Source: a virus
Virus record (IMG/VR): IMGVR_UViG_3300037882_001375
Coordinates: 1-34,055 of that record
Direction: 5' to 3' (one strand)
Length of the DNA stretch: 34,055 nucleotides
Below are positions 18,068 through 24,344 of this stretch, in pieces. The stretch's first letter is position 1. Every line of letters starts with the position of its first letter. The notes under the pieces are model-generated. The model did not search any database. It saw nothing but the letters and a program-made list of their open reading frames with translations, and had not been told where the DNA came from. The position numbers were made by a program, and so were the translations under genes.

Positions 18068-18202
18068 TACCGTCAAAAAGTATGCGACGCACATGCCTAT
18101 AATTGACGCTAACAAAAAGTTGGGTGTCCATTTCCAATAGATATTGGTGCACACGACAAGCCCTGCAATCGAAGCCTGTAAGAACATCATTAATATTTTC
18201 AC
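18020..18202 (-). CDS. Counter-oriented small two-helix membrane protein
   Basis: A 60-residue protein on the opposite strand to all surrounding late genes. It starts at a GTG with an AAGGAG ribosome site six bases away. Residues 3-21 (ILMMFLQASIAGLVVCTNI) and about 28-49 (NFLLASIIGMCVAYFLTVLAPV) form two hydrophobic helices, and the end is basic (GKWLRPVKG). It has its own promoter-like sequence upstream and its 3-prime end runs antisense into the ejection gene. This layout is typical of a moron, expressed apart from the late programme, for example for superinfection exclusion; that role is inference. No family is recognised. Confidence 0.72.
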   Translation of the reverse strand: MKILMMFLQASIAGLVVCTNIYWKWTPNFLLASIIGMCVAYFLTVLAPVTLGKWLRPVKG

Positions 18203-18227
18203 GGGTCACTCCTTAATCCAAACCGCT

Positions 18228-18256
18228 CTTTTAGCGCGGTCCCTTCCATTTGTCAA
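18228..18256 (-). promoter_or_regulatory. Sigma70-like promoter for the counter-oriented gene
   Basis: On the minus strand, a perfect -35 TTGACA (18256-18251) is separated by 17 nt from TAAAAG (18233-18228), giving a start near 18220 and a short leader to the GTG at 18202. The spacer and -10 overlap a small inverted repeat (ACCGC/GCGGT around 18222-18240), which might act as an operator. Confidence 0.6.
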
Positions 18257-18270
18257 AACGAGGTATTTAG

Positions 18271-19518
18271 ATGGCAAGAAATGGTTCCGGCGTTATGAGT
18301 TTGCTTAGTCCCATTGCCCCTGCTGGGCAGACGAGCAATTCAACAAACATAAACGCCACGATGAACGACGTCGCTAACGAGATTACAGGCTCACTTCCTG
18401 TAAGTGGTGTTAAGGCAATGGCAGCGGCACTCCCCATGGGAGGGTTTAAGGTTGTTAACGTTGGTGCTGGCACATCTGCAAGTGATGCTTCGCGGGTAGA
18501 CCAAGTGCAGGCGGGAACGCTAAATTGGGTTGCGGCGGGCGGCACGGCGGACGTTATTACAGCAACCTATGCGCCTGCAATTGCGGCGCTGGTAGACGGG
18601 CTTGAATGTAACGTTCGCATCGGCTCAACAAACACCGTCACAACACCTACGTTTTCGCCAAATGGGTTGACGGCGCGTACAATTGTAAAACTTGGCGGAT
18701 CGGCGCTTTCTGTCGGGGAGTTGACGGCAAATCGTGAAGTAACGCTCCGATACAATCTTGCAAACACGCGATGGGAGCTGGCAACAGCATCGGTAGCTTT
18801 GGCCTCGACAACGGACGTTCTAACAGGAACAGACGCGGTAAAGGCGGTCACGGCGGATGCTCTTGCGGCTACGTATGAAATGGGATCAACGCTTGCCTCT
18901 GCGGCAACGCTTACAATTGGCGAGGGCGGTCACTTTTTTGTAACAGGCACAACCACAATCACGGCGTTTAATATGGGCACAAGCCGTGAGGGGCGTTATT
19001 TCACTCTTTTACACGCTGGTATTCATACAATAACAGGCGGCGCGTCGATTCAAATACCAACCAGTTCACGAACAACTGCCGTGGGTGACGTGTCGCACTG
19101 GAAATATGAATTAGGCGGAATTATACGTTGCGTTGGGTATCACACGATTAGCGGGCAAGCGCTCACAAATCCAGCCGCGCTATCAACAGCAAGTGGCACG
19201 GCTCCTAGCTACTCCGTTCGGGCGTGGGTTAACTTTAACGGCATTGGAACACCTGCTATTACTGCCAGCGGGAACGTTACTTCAATCACAGATAACGGGA
19301 CGGGTGATTATACTATCAACTTCACGACCGCCTTGCCTAATGCAAATTATGCTGTTTTCGGCAGCGTTGCATCATCTCAATATTCTGGGCCTGTGGTATA
19401 TTCGACAACTGTTGGTGGTTCTGCTGTACTCAAAAGCACAACTCAGTGCCGCATTAGATACACACCTACGGACACAGCTACGGATGCGGCTGAATTGTAT
19501 GTTGCATTTTTATGTTGA
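18271..19518 (+). CDS. Tail fibre / spike protein
   Basis: A 415-residue probable receptor-binding protein. The N-terminal 70 residues (NSTNINATMNDVANEITGSLPVSGVKAMAAALPMGGFKVVNVGAGTSASDASRVDQVQ) are a common fibre opening that packs on the tail. The middle is Thr/Ala/Gly-rich beta structure. The C-terminus has SVRAWVNFNGIGTPAITASGNVTSITDNGTGDYTINFTTALPNANYAVFGS, a widespread fibre tip module. A GAGG ribosome site precedes the ATG. With the fibre at 358-1650 the phage encodes two adhesion proteins. Confidence 0.85.
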   Translation: MARNGSGVMSLLSPIAPAGQTSNSTNINATMNDVANEITGSLPVSGVKAMAAALPMGGFKVVNVGAGTSASDASRVDQVQAGTLNWVAAGGTADVITATYAPAIAALVDGLECNVRIGSTNTVTTPTFSPNGLTARTIVKLGGSALSVGELTANREVTLRYNLANTRWELATASVALASTTDVLTGTDAVKAVTADALAATYEMGSTLASAATLTIGEGGHFFVTGTTTITAFNMGTSREGRYFTLLHAGIHTITGGASIQIPTSSRTTAVGDVSHWKYELGGIIRCVGYHTISGQALTNPAALSTASGTAPSYSVRAWVNFNGIGTPAITASGNVTSITDNGTGDYTINFTTALPNANYAVFGSVASSQYSGPVVYSTTVGGSAVLKSTTQCRIRYTPTDTATDAAELYVAFLC

Positions 19519-19547
19519 TCCTAAATTCAGTGTGAGGTTTTATTCCG

Positions 19548-19595
19548 ATGGCTGTTTTGCTGTTGGCGGCAACTATGTTAACAGCAGGTGAATAA
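19548..19595 (+). CDS. Possible 15-residue hydrophobic peptide
   Basis: A tiny ORF (MAVLLLAATMLTAGE) with GAGG about eleven bases before its ATG and a stop that shares a base with the ATG of the next gene (TAATG). It may simply be a coupling leader that brings ribosomes to the next gene. Low certainty because the length is below what sequence alone can prove. Confidence 0.25.
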   Translation: MAVLLLAATMLTAGE

Positions 19596-19816
19596 TGAAC
19601 GAAGACGAAACTAAGCTCTCACGCCAATCCCGCGAGGTGATGGCTATTTTGCGCCAAGAAATTGCCAGTGGTCGGATTCCTGCTGAACATGCAAAGTTCC
19701 TCGCTAATGCGGTAAAGCTATATGAGAGTATGGGTATCGTTCGCACTTTCATTGTGCAGCTTGCGGCGTTTCTCGTTGCAATTGGGGTTGTCTGGACATG
19801 GTGGCCAAAGAAATGA
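19595..19816 (+). CDS. Small C-terminally anchored membrane protein (possible holin/antiholin)
   Basis: A 73-residue protein with a charged helical N-terminal part (MNEDETKLSRQSREVMAILRQEIASGRIPAEHAKFL) and one membrane helix at about residues 49-69 (VRTFIVQLAAFLVAIGVVWTWW), ending PKK. One membrane helix, small size and the position at the head of the lysis block suggest a pinholin- or antiholin-like role, but similar proteins occur without known function. The stop overlaps the next ATG (ATGA). Confidence 0.6.
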   Translation: MNEDETKLSRQSREVMAILRQEIASGRIPAEHAKFLANAVKLYESMGIVRTFIVQLAAFLVAIGVVWTWWPKK

Positions 19817-20256
19817 AAAGCTTGATTACACTCATCGCATTTGGCCTTGCCTTGATTACGAATGTTGTATGGCAATGGGCTGTAGACGCGGGCAAAGAGG
19901 CGACACCTACGTCTGAATGGTTCGTTGTTCGCAAGATTAATGTTGCGACAGCAAAGCAAGGCGACAACCCTTCTGTTGTATATGACAGGGAAATCAAAAA
20001 GCCTTTTACAGGTGATTGGATTGTCGAGATTGTCAGAACCAAAGACGAATTTACGATATGCACAGGGAGCGGTACAAATCGGTATGAACCTAAAGACGCG
20101 CTGCCAAAAGCCGGGGTTGACTTAATTTGGCTGGTCGGCAAAGATTGCAAATTGCCAGTTGGCGAGTACACGCTGCAAGCTCACTGGAAAGTAAAGCCGG
20201 ATGATTATCCAGAAAAATCGTTAAGGATTGTGTCAGATATTTTCGAGGTGAATTGA
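19813..20256 (+). CDS. Membrane-anchored or secreted hypothetical protein
   Basis: A 147-residue protein with an N-terminal hydrophobic segment (KSLITLIAFGLALITNVVWQWAV, residues 2-24) that would be a signal anchor. The rest is a beta-sandwich-like periplasmic domain (EWFVVRKINVATAKQGDNPSVVYDREIKKPF ... YTLQAHWKVKPDDYPEKSLRIVSDIFEV) with one Cys pair (near 75 and 108). I start at the ATG at 19813, which overlaps the previous stop; an ATG at 19798 adds five residues. It could act at the envelope during lysis; no family named. Confidence 0.62.
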   Translation: MKSLITLIAFGLALITNVVWQWAVDAGKEATPTSEWFVVRKINVATAKQGDNPSVVYDREIKKPFTGDWIVEIVRTKDEFTICTGSGTNRYEPKDALPKAGVDLIWLVGKDCKLPVGEYTLQAHWKVKPDDYPEKSLRIVSDIFEVN

Positions 20257-20600
20257 TGCGTTATATACTCGCTTTATTGATTGCCCTTGCCCTGCTTTGC
20301 CTTGTACCTATTTTTGCGATTGCCGATGAAATCCCCAAGGGTCTTGGTCATCCTAGAGGCATTCCCGCCCCGCATTGGTATGAACCCGCTTGCTGCAATC
20401 AAAAAGACTGTGAACCTCTCCCCTTTAATGCCGTGACGATGGTCAATCAAGGCTATCGCGTTCGCTATCGTGGCTCTCTTGGCTTTTTAGTTGATGTGCT
20501 TGTGCCGTGGGAAAAGGCTAGGCCCAGTCAAGACGGCCAGCACCACGGGTGTGCATCGCAGGTCCGGTTTTTTTGTTTTTACGCAGCTACAGGAGCTTAA
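20256..20600 (+). CDS. Secreted Cys-rich protein (HWY..CC..DC type)
   Basis: A 114-residue protein with a clear signal peptide (MRYILALLIALALLCLVPIFAIADE, cleavage likely after AIA). The mature part starts EIPKGLGHPRGIPAPHWYEPACCNQKDCEPLP and later has HHGCASQVRFFCFYAATGA, giving five Cys and two or three His. Proteins with HWY, CC and DC motifs are frequent in Rhizobiales and their phages; their function is unknown. GAGGTG is the ribosome site, and the ATG overlaps the previous stop as TGATG. It lies just before the endolysin, so it may assist envelope breakdown. Confidence 0.65.
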   Translation: MRYILALLIALALLCLVPIFAIADEIPKGLGHPRGIPAPHWYEPACCNQKDCEPLPFNAVTMVNQGYRVRYRGSLGFLVDVLVPWEKARPSQDGQHHGCASQVRFFCFYAATGA

Positions 20601-20603
20601 TTT

Positions 20604-21140
20604 ATGGCGCTACCAAAACAATACGCATGGCTTGATAAGGAGCCCGGCCCTCGCATTCTAAAAACGTTCATATCGATCTACGGCACAACGGAAACCCCCG
20701 GCGCTGCAAATAACAAGACGATTATGGGGTGGGCTAAGCGCATCGGATTGACCAAGGTTTATACTGCTGATAGCATTCCGTGGTGCGGGCTTGGGATGGC
20801 CTATGTCGCACTTGAAAGCGGGTGGGACGTGCCTGTAAGCCCGCTCTGGGCACGTAGCTGGGAAACATGGGGCAATCCTATCGCCAAAGGCAAAGAAGAG
20901 CTTGGAAACGTACTGGTGTTCGTTCGCAAGGGCGGCGGTCACGTCGGTGTGTATGTTGGTGAAGATGCGACGTGCTTTCACGTTCTGGGCTGCAATCAGG
21001 CCGATTCCACCAACATCAAACGCATTCCAAAATCACGCCTTCTTGCAGCCCGCGAATGCCCATGGCGCACTGCCAAGCCTGCCAACGTTCGCAAGATATG
21101 GCTGGCAGCGACAGGCGCGGTCTCAAAGAACGAAGCCTAA
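20604..21140 (+). CDS. Endolysin, CHAP/NlpC-P60-like (TIGR02594 type)
   Basis: A 178-residue peptidoglycan hydrolase. The catalytic Cys is Cys61 in SIPWCGLGMAYVALESGW and the catalytic His is His113 in KGGGHVGVYVGED, with LGCNQADSTNI near 128-137 completing the family pattern. These papain-fold enzymes cut peptide or amide bonds of the cell wall. There is no signal peptide, so it needs the holin at 21191 to reach its target. The cysteine-histidine pair and length are normal, so it should be active. Confidence 0.88.
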   Translation: MALPKQYAWLDKEPGPRILKTFISIYGTTETPGAANNKTIMGWAKRIGLTKVYTADSIPWCGLGMAYVALESGWDVPVSPLWARSWETWGNPIAKGKEELGNVLVFVRKGGGHVGVYVGEDATCFHVLGCNQADSTNIKRIPKSRLLAARECPWRTAKPANVRKIWLAATGAVSKNEA

Positions 21141-21190
21141 CCAATTCCCTGCCGTGGGGTTCACGACAATTCACATAAGGAAAACTTGAT

Positions 21191-21436
21191 ATGAACTCTA
21201 ATCTATTTCACAACATTGCAAACATCGCCAACCTCGTGCTCGCTGCATTGATGGCGGGCCTTATCTCCACTGGATGCGTTGCCATGGCGACAGGTGGCCT
21301 TGATTGCTCCGCCTCTTGGATTGACGCCACATATGTTGGCTATGCCTTGGTGGTGGTTAACGCGCTCAAAATCGGCGTGAACGTTGTCCGTGATGGCCTT
21401 GGTGGCCTATTTAAAACTCAACCGCCAGTCCAGTAA
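21191..21436 (+). CDS. Holin
   Basis: An 81-residue membrane protein located between endolysin and spanins. It has two hydrophobic helices (about residues 9-34, ANIANLVLAALMAGLISTG...; about 46-66, ATYVGYALVVVNALKIGVNVV) and a soluble end VRDGLGGLFKTQPPVQ. FHNIANIANL plus NVVRDGLGGL is a pattern I associate with alphaproteobacterial phage holins. It would open the inner membrane for the endolysin. An AAGGAAAA ribosome site lies about ten bases before the ATG. Confidence 0.8.
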   Translation: MNSNLFHNIANIANLVLAALMAGLISTGCVAMATGGLDCSASWIDATYVGYALVVVNALKIGVNVVRDGLGGLFKTQPPVQ

Positions 21437-21442
21437 GCAAGC

Positions 21443-21670
21443 GTGTTTAAGTGGGCAAAAATCATTGCAGGGGTGGTGGAGTTATTTGCCGCCCTTGCAA
21501 AATGGGTTGAGCGTGAACAGGCTAAAGCCGATGGCGCGGCTATCCAACGCGATGCTGACACGAGGGTCGATAATGAAAAAATTGCGAAAGCTGATATTGC
21601 TGGCGATGCTGTTGCCTCTGGCGGCGGGGTGCCAGTTGAACAAGACGAATTTAACAGGGACAACCGCTAA
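21443..21670 (+). CDS. Rz-like inner-membrane spanin (i-spanin) candidate
   Basis: A 75-residue protein from a GTG. Residues 3-22 (KWAKIIAGVVELFAALAKWV) form a hydrophobic or amphipathic anchor, followed by a charged helix (EREQAKADGAAIQRDADTRVDNEKIAKADI) that could span the periplasm. It ends EFNRDNR. The start of the o-spanin-like gene lies inside it in another frame, the classic Rz/Rz1 layout. It is shorter than model Rz proteins, so the assignment relies on arrangement. Confidence 0.65.
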   Translation: MFKWAKIIAGVVELFAALAKWVEREQAKADGAAIQRDADTRVDNEKIAKADIAGDAVASGGGVPVEQDEFNRDNR

Positions 21671-21791
21671 CTCGCGTCCACCTGTGTGCACGGTTTGGCG
21701 AGGTGTGAGTTATTCGGCCAAGCTTGACACACCTCAAACCGTTGCTGAAATCCGCGTCAACAACGCCAAGCGCGGGGCTTACTGCAAATGA
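21573..21791 (+). CDS. Rz1-like outer-membrane lipoprotein (o-spanin)
   Basis: A 72-residue lipoprotein that begins inside the i-spanin gene in another frame. The signal is KKLRKLILLAMLLPLAAGC, with lipobox LAAGC and lipidation at Cys20. The mature part is QLNKTNLTGTTANSRPPVCTVWRGVSYSAKLDTPQTVAEIRVNNAKRGAYCK. It would link to the i-spanin and fuse the two membranes in the last step of lysis. The C...LDTPQTV...NNA...YC pattern recurs in many alphaproteobacterial phages. I use the ATG at 21573, because upstream in-frame starts lack a signal peptide. Confidence 0.82.
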   Translation: MKKLRKLILLAMLLPLAAGCQLNKTNLTGTTANSRPPVCTVWRGVSYSAKLDTPQTVAEIRVNNAKRGAYCK

Positions 21792-21910
21792 ATCCCGCAA
21801 TCATGCGGTAGGGTTGCGCCGCCCTTAACAGGCCAGATAGAGGCTCGGTTGACCATAAACAATTGACCACTTTGAAACTCGTCTGAATGAACTATCTGTC
21901 TTTAACTCAG

Positions 21911-21943
21911 CCCGCCCGATTAAAATTCGTGGCGGGTTTTTTT
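21911..21943 (+). terminator. Rho-independent terminator at end of late operon
   Basis: CCCGCC pairs with GGCGGG (6 bp) around a 14-nt loop, followed by seven T. It ends the rightward late operon about 120 nt after the spanin. The last leftward gene stops inside its loop, so two convergent units meet here. Confidence 0.85.
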
Positions 21944-22090
21944 AATTGGGCATTTGGGAACTATTGACTCCCCTTTGTATCTTGGCAGACTGCCAAGATA
22001 TTCCCGTTTCCGCATTAAGATGGCGTGATAATGGTCTTGCATTCGCTTGTTTTCTTCCCTGCGAAAATGGTCGTAATATTCATTAATCAT
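21920..22090 (-). CDS. Small hypothetical protein, last gene of the leftward operon
   Basis: A 56-residue basic protein (MINEYYDHFRREENKRMQDHYH...). The ATG is preceded by AGAGGTG at a good distance. It is rich in Tyr, His and Arg, with no membrane helix and one Cys near the end (VPKCPIKKTRHEF). It contains a 10-bp inverted repeat (21978-22000), which within the gene encodes YLGSLPRY. The stop lies inside the convergent terminator. It was recognised from the ribosome site and position; no family. Confidence 0.6.
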   Translation of the reverse strand: MINEYYDHFRREENKRMQDHYHAILMRKREYLGSLPRYKGESIVPKCPIKKTRHEF

Positions 22091-22143
22091 CACTTCACCT
22101 CTTTATCATAATTCAGATTTAGGCATGATATAGAATGCCGCGC

Positions 22144-22590
22144 TTATGGTGTGGCCTCCGTGTCATCAAACGCTGTTTTAGCTATTCCAAGTTCTTTCAC
22201 CCTATTGCTTGCGCGGGCTAAATCGTCTTTCAGCCATCCGTCTTTAGCGTTTGGGACACTTGACAGAATTTGTTGTGCTTTCTCTTGTGCGTTTTGCATA
22301 AGTAAATTTTCTAGCGCTCTGGTGTCATCCCGCCTCACCACCACATATTCCGGTGGCATGGTGGCTAGGGCGCGGATTTCATCCGCAAATCCACCACCAT
22401 CGCTCTCCATATAAACCGCAGCTTCGTTCAAAGCCGCCGCCCGTATAGCCTCACACTCTGTTGGTGAGGTCCAGCCAAGGGATTTGAGGGCTTCGATGGC
22501 TAAAAGAGATTGAACGCCAATGCTGTTGTCTTTTGTTTTTAGCAGCGCGTCACCAACGGCTTTCATTGCGTTATCAAAGTCCTGTGTCAT
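22144..22590 (-). CDS. Hypothetical early protein
   Basis: A 148-residue mostly helical protein. It has SLLAIEALKSLGWTSPTECEAIRAAALNEAAVY near 30-60, which looks like part of the repeated acidic helices of many phage early proteins, and an ADEIRALATMPPEYVVVRRDD segment. The C-terminal 50 residues are charged helix. GGAACA precedes the ATG. Its start overlaps the stop of the gene before it (ATGA). No family; a general accessory role is likely. Confidence 0.6.
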   Translation of the reverse strand: MTQDFDNAMKAVGDALLKTKDNSIGVQSLLAIEALKSLGWTSPTECEAIRAAALNEAAVYMESDGGGFADEIRALATMPPEYVVVRRDDTRALENLLMQNAQEKAQQILSSVPNAKDGWLKDDLARASNRVKELGIAKTAFDDTEATP

Positions 22591-22805
22591 GATTGTTCCA
22601 TAGCTTTTGCGGCGTTGCTAATGGCGGCAATTCCGCCCCTCAGAGTAACGATTTCTGTTTGCAACCGTTTCACCTCAGCTTCAAGGGCTTCGATGCGGGC
22701 GTCTCTTTGGTCAAGATGAGTTTCATCTATAGGCGTTTCGTCAACCCATAACCCGCTTATTGACCATGGGTCGAGTACCGATGTAGAAGTTCTATCATCA
22801 CTCAT
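22587..22805 (-). CDS. Small coiled-coil protein
   Basis: A 72-residue protein with a perfect AAGGAGG ribosome site nine bases before the ATG. The N-terminal half is disordered and acidic; residues about 32-70 (DQRDARIEALEAEVKRLQTEIVTLRGGI) form a clear heptad coiled coil, so it probably oligomerises or binds a partner. The stop overlaps the next gene by four bases. Confidence 0.65.
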   Translation of the reverse strand: MSDDRTSTSVLDPWSISGLWVDETPIDETHLDQRDARIEALEAEVKRLQTEIVTLRGGIAAISNAAKAMEQS

Positions 22806-22808
22806 ATG

Positions 22809-23015
22809 TCATCCCTCCTTAAGTGTAGCTTGAATGCGGGAAAGTGGTTCGGTCACAGCGTCAAGTATTGAGAAAAACTTTATCTTGGCAGTGGATGGAA
22901 CAATCTGTTGTGTCAGCAAGTTTTCGTAGTAGATACCCGCGTCTGCTTCGCCCTTGACTATCAGTAAAATCGCCATCGCCTCTTCCAGTAGCTCTCTGTG
23001 TGTTGGTGCGGTCAT
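22809..23015 (-). CDS. Small hypothetical early protein
   Basis: A 68-residue helical, mildly acidic protein (HRELLEEAMAILLIVKGEADAGIYYENLLTQQIV...). An AGAGGGTG ribosome site precedes its ATG and the ATG overlaps the preceding stop (ATGA). The end of this gene contains the ribosome site of the next one. No family recognised. Confidence 0.6.
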   Translation of the reverse strand: MTAPTHRELLEEAMAILLIVKGEADAGIYYENLLTQQIVPSTAKIKFFSILDAVTEPLSRIQATLKEG

Positions 23016-23188
23016 GGCGCACCCTCTTGCTGCTTAATAAAAGCCATTGCCTCGGCTTGCGTTTTGAACTTCGCAACGTCTTTTGTTACTGATTTTCGCA
23101 CAGTAATCATGCCGCCATCGAAGGAGTATTCACACCAATCAAATTTGATTGTGTCTTTACCCCACACAGGCTTAAACTCGCTACTCAT
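23012..23188 (-). CDS. Small hypothetical early protein (58 residues)
   Basis: A gene too short for common cutoffs. It begins MSSEFKPVWGKDTIKFDWCE and ends with IKQQEGAP, with a beta-type middle (EYSFDGGMITVRKS). Evidence that it is real: it overlaps both neighbours by four bases (ATGA on each side) and has AGGTGACG before the ATG. The layout fits the tightly packed operon exactly. Function unknown. Confidence 0.7.
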   Translation of the reverse strand: MSSEFKPVWGKDTIKFDWCEYSFDGGMITVRKSVTKDVAKFKTQAEAMAFIKQQEGAP

Positions 23189-23484
23189 GGCGTCACCTTT
23201 GGGCGTGGAATAAAATGTGTCACCTCGCGGAACTCATCAACACACCATCCGGCGTCGGGGTGATAACCGCACGTAGTCCAAAATCCCGGCAGACCGTGAG
23301 CGGGTGCTGCATAGACATAGTAGACAGTGCCGTCTGTTGGGGCGTCGGCGATGGGCCGTGGTAGGGCCTGTTTCGCAAGAGCAATAAGTGCAAGCAACTG
23401 ATCACCCGTCATCACATCAAGCCCCGCGTGTGCCGCGTGTTCTATCTGTTCAATCTGTTCTCGTGTAATTGGTGTGTTGGTCAT
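23185..23484 (-). CDS. DUF551-like hypothetical protein
   Basis: A 99-residue protein. The N-terminal half is a short helical region (TREQIEQIEHAAHAGLDVMTGDQLLALIALAKQAL). The C-terminal half has APTDGTVYYVYAA ... FWTTCGYHPDAGWCVDEFREVTHFIPRPK, similar to the DUF551 style of phage protein with a terminal W/F..VTHFIPLP motif. The function of DUF551 is unknown. I choose the ATG at 23484 because it overlaps the stop of the 30-residue gene before it; a GTG at 23529 lacks a ribosome site. Confidence 0.65.
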   Translation of the reverse strand: MTNTPITREQIEQIEHAAHAGLDVMTGDQLLALIALAKQALPRPIADAPTDGTVYYVYAAPAHGLPGFWTTCGYHPDAGWCVDEFREVTHFIPRPKVTP

Positions 23485-23573
23485 GGTGCGAGAACCGAAA
23501 AGACGAGACAGCCCGCCGCTAGAATGCACACTAAAAGCAGCGTGAGTCTGAATAGAAAATCATAAAAAATCAT
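23481..23573 (-). CDS. 30-residue membrane peptide
   Basis: A tiny gene for MIFYDFLFRLTLLLVCILAA followed by GCLVFSVLAP, one long hydrophobic helix. AAGGATAAG stands before the ATG and the stop overlaps the next ATG by four bases, which supports translation. It contains ILAAGC, resembling a lipobox, but only eight residues follow. It could be a small membrane effector or mainly a coupling leader. Confidence 0.5.
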   Translation of the reverse strand: MIFYDFLFRLTLLLVCILAAGCLVFSVLAP

Positions 23574-23600
23574 ATCTTATCCTTTATCGTGTAGGGGTTG

Positions 23601-23759
23601 TCATCCAAACACCCTCACCATTATTTCAAGTTGCGCCACTGTCAGCTTATCAACGCGATGGATGCGCCGAATTTGAGCCATAACAGCTTTGGATTTTTTG
23701 GCGGCTTGAACAGCCTTCCGCATGCGTACTCGTTTCTTGTGATTGCCACGATTTGCCAT
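23601..23759 (-). CDS. Small strongly basic protein (52 residues)
   Basis: Starts MANRGNHKKRVRMRKAVQAA and has a net charge strongly positive, with a helical middle (KKSKAVMAQIRRIHRVDKL) and end VAQLEIMVRVFG. GAGGATAAG lies before the ATG. The basic helices suggest nucleic acid binding, as in small phage early proteins, but no motif proves it. It is below usual length cutoffs. Confidence 0.62.
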   Translation of the reverse strand: MANRGNHKKRVRMRKAVQAAKKSKAVMAQIRRIHRVDKLTVAQLEIMVRVFG

Positions 23760-23772
23760 TATTTCTTATCCT

Positions 23773-23964
23773 CTATCGTGAGTGTGGTATCGTGAGTGTG
23801 GCGGGGCGGACGGTCCAGCCGTCTTTTTCGCAATCAACCCATGGTTTTCCCCATTGCTCTTCAATCTGGTAGATCACAATGGTTTTGTCGGTGTTCACAA
23901 CTGGTCCACATGTCGTCGTTCCGCCGCGTAAAACCACCCACACCTTTATCGTCTTGTCAGTCAT
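23773..23964 (-). CDS. Small hypothetical early protein
   Basis: A 63-residue beta-rich protein (DKTIKVWVVLRGGTTTCGPVV ... EKDGWTVRPATLTIPHSR). AAGGAC precedes the ATG at 23964; a longer reading frame upstream is the other-frame image of the next gene. The last codons consist of a 14-bp tandem repeat that also runs into the leader of the following gene. It overlaps the preceding gene by eight bases. Confidence 0.6.
   Translation of the reverse strand: MTDKTIKVWVVLRGGTTTCGPVVNTDKTIVIYQIEEQWGKPWVDCEKDGWTVRPATLTIPHSR
23774..23801. repeat. 14-bp perfect tandem repeat
   Basis: Two adjacent copies of TATCGTGAGTGTGG (plus-strand reading). They form the 3-prime end of the gene at 23773-23964 and border the leader of the next gene. 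Replication slippage is the simplest explanation for the duplication. Confidence 0.9.
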
Positions 23965-24139
23965 GGGATTTGTCCTTTGGCTTGTGAAGGTCGCAAATGT
24001 CGTCAATTGAGACAACATCCATTCCGCCTCGTTTCCTTTCAACATGGCGTGGTAATACAAACATACAAAATCCCTTTTCATCGTTTTCCATAAACGGCGA
24101 GAACCGAAAACACGTCTTGCACCTTGGCTTCTCACTCAT
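23957..24139 (-). CDS. Small Cys-rich putative zinc-binding protein
   Basis: A 60-residue protein with CKTC at residues 7-10 after the ATG (MSEKPRCKTCFRF), another Cys in EKGFCMF and a fourth in DDICDLHKP, a spacing that could bind one zinc ion. Basic residues surround the middle (PRHVERKRGG). GGAGTGAG lies nine bases before the ATG, which shares one base with the previous stop (TGATG). Role unknown; zinc-ribbon-like small proteins are common in phage early operons. Confidence 0.65.
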   Translation of the reverse strand: MSEKPRCKTCFRFSPFMENDEKGFCMFVLPRHVERKRGGMDVVSIDDICDLHKPKDKSHD

Positions 24140-24342
24140 CACTTCTCACTCCCTGTGTTGGTGCGGGTAAACGGGTTTTCCAAGTTCACACCCTCAATCG
24201 CCTTTGCTGCTTTCGACAAGCAAAGTGCTAACCCGTCTGGCCTGTTGTGTTCAAATCGCGCAAGCACCGTCCCATCGTTAATCTGAACGCGATACCGGCA
24301 AGGCGTTTGATCTGGTGTTTCATTTACAATGATGACCGCCAT
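24139..24342 (-). CDS. Small hypothetical early protein
   Basis: A 67-residue protein (MAVIIVNETPDQTPCRYRVQ...). Beta strands in the first half, and a helical LALCLSKAAKAIEG in the second. AGAGGAAG precedes the ATG; an adjoining GTG at 24345 that overlaps the previous stop (TAGTG) is the alternative start. No family recognised. Confidence 0.6.
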   Translation of the reverse strand: MAVIIVNETPDQTPCRYRVQINDGTVLARFEHNRPDGLALCLSKAAKAIEGVNLENPFTRTNTGSEK

Positions 24343-24344
24343 CA

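Noticed and set aside
18027-18209. Alternative minus-strand frame overlapping the 60-residue membrane gene
   Set aside because: Its start lies ahead of the AAGGAG-GTG pair in another phase and its product lacks the coherent two-helix pattern.
21978-22000. Perfect 10-bp inverted repeat TATCTTGGCA/TGCCAAGATA, considered as operator or terminator
   Set aside because: It lies inside the coding sequence of the 56-residue gene and has no T-run or promoter beside it; kept only as a note in that gene.
22861-23076. 71-codon minus-strand frame across two small genes
   Set aside because: Shadow of the genes at 22809-23015 and 23012-23188, which have ribosome sites and matching stop-start overlaps.
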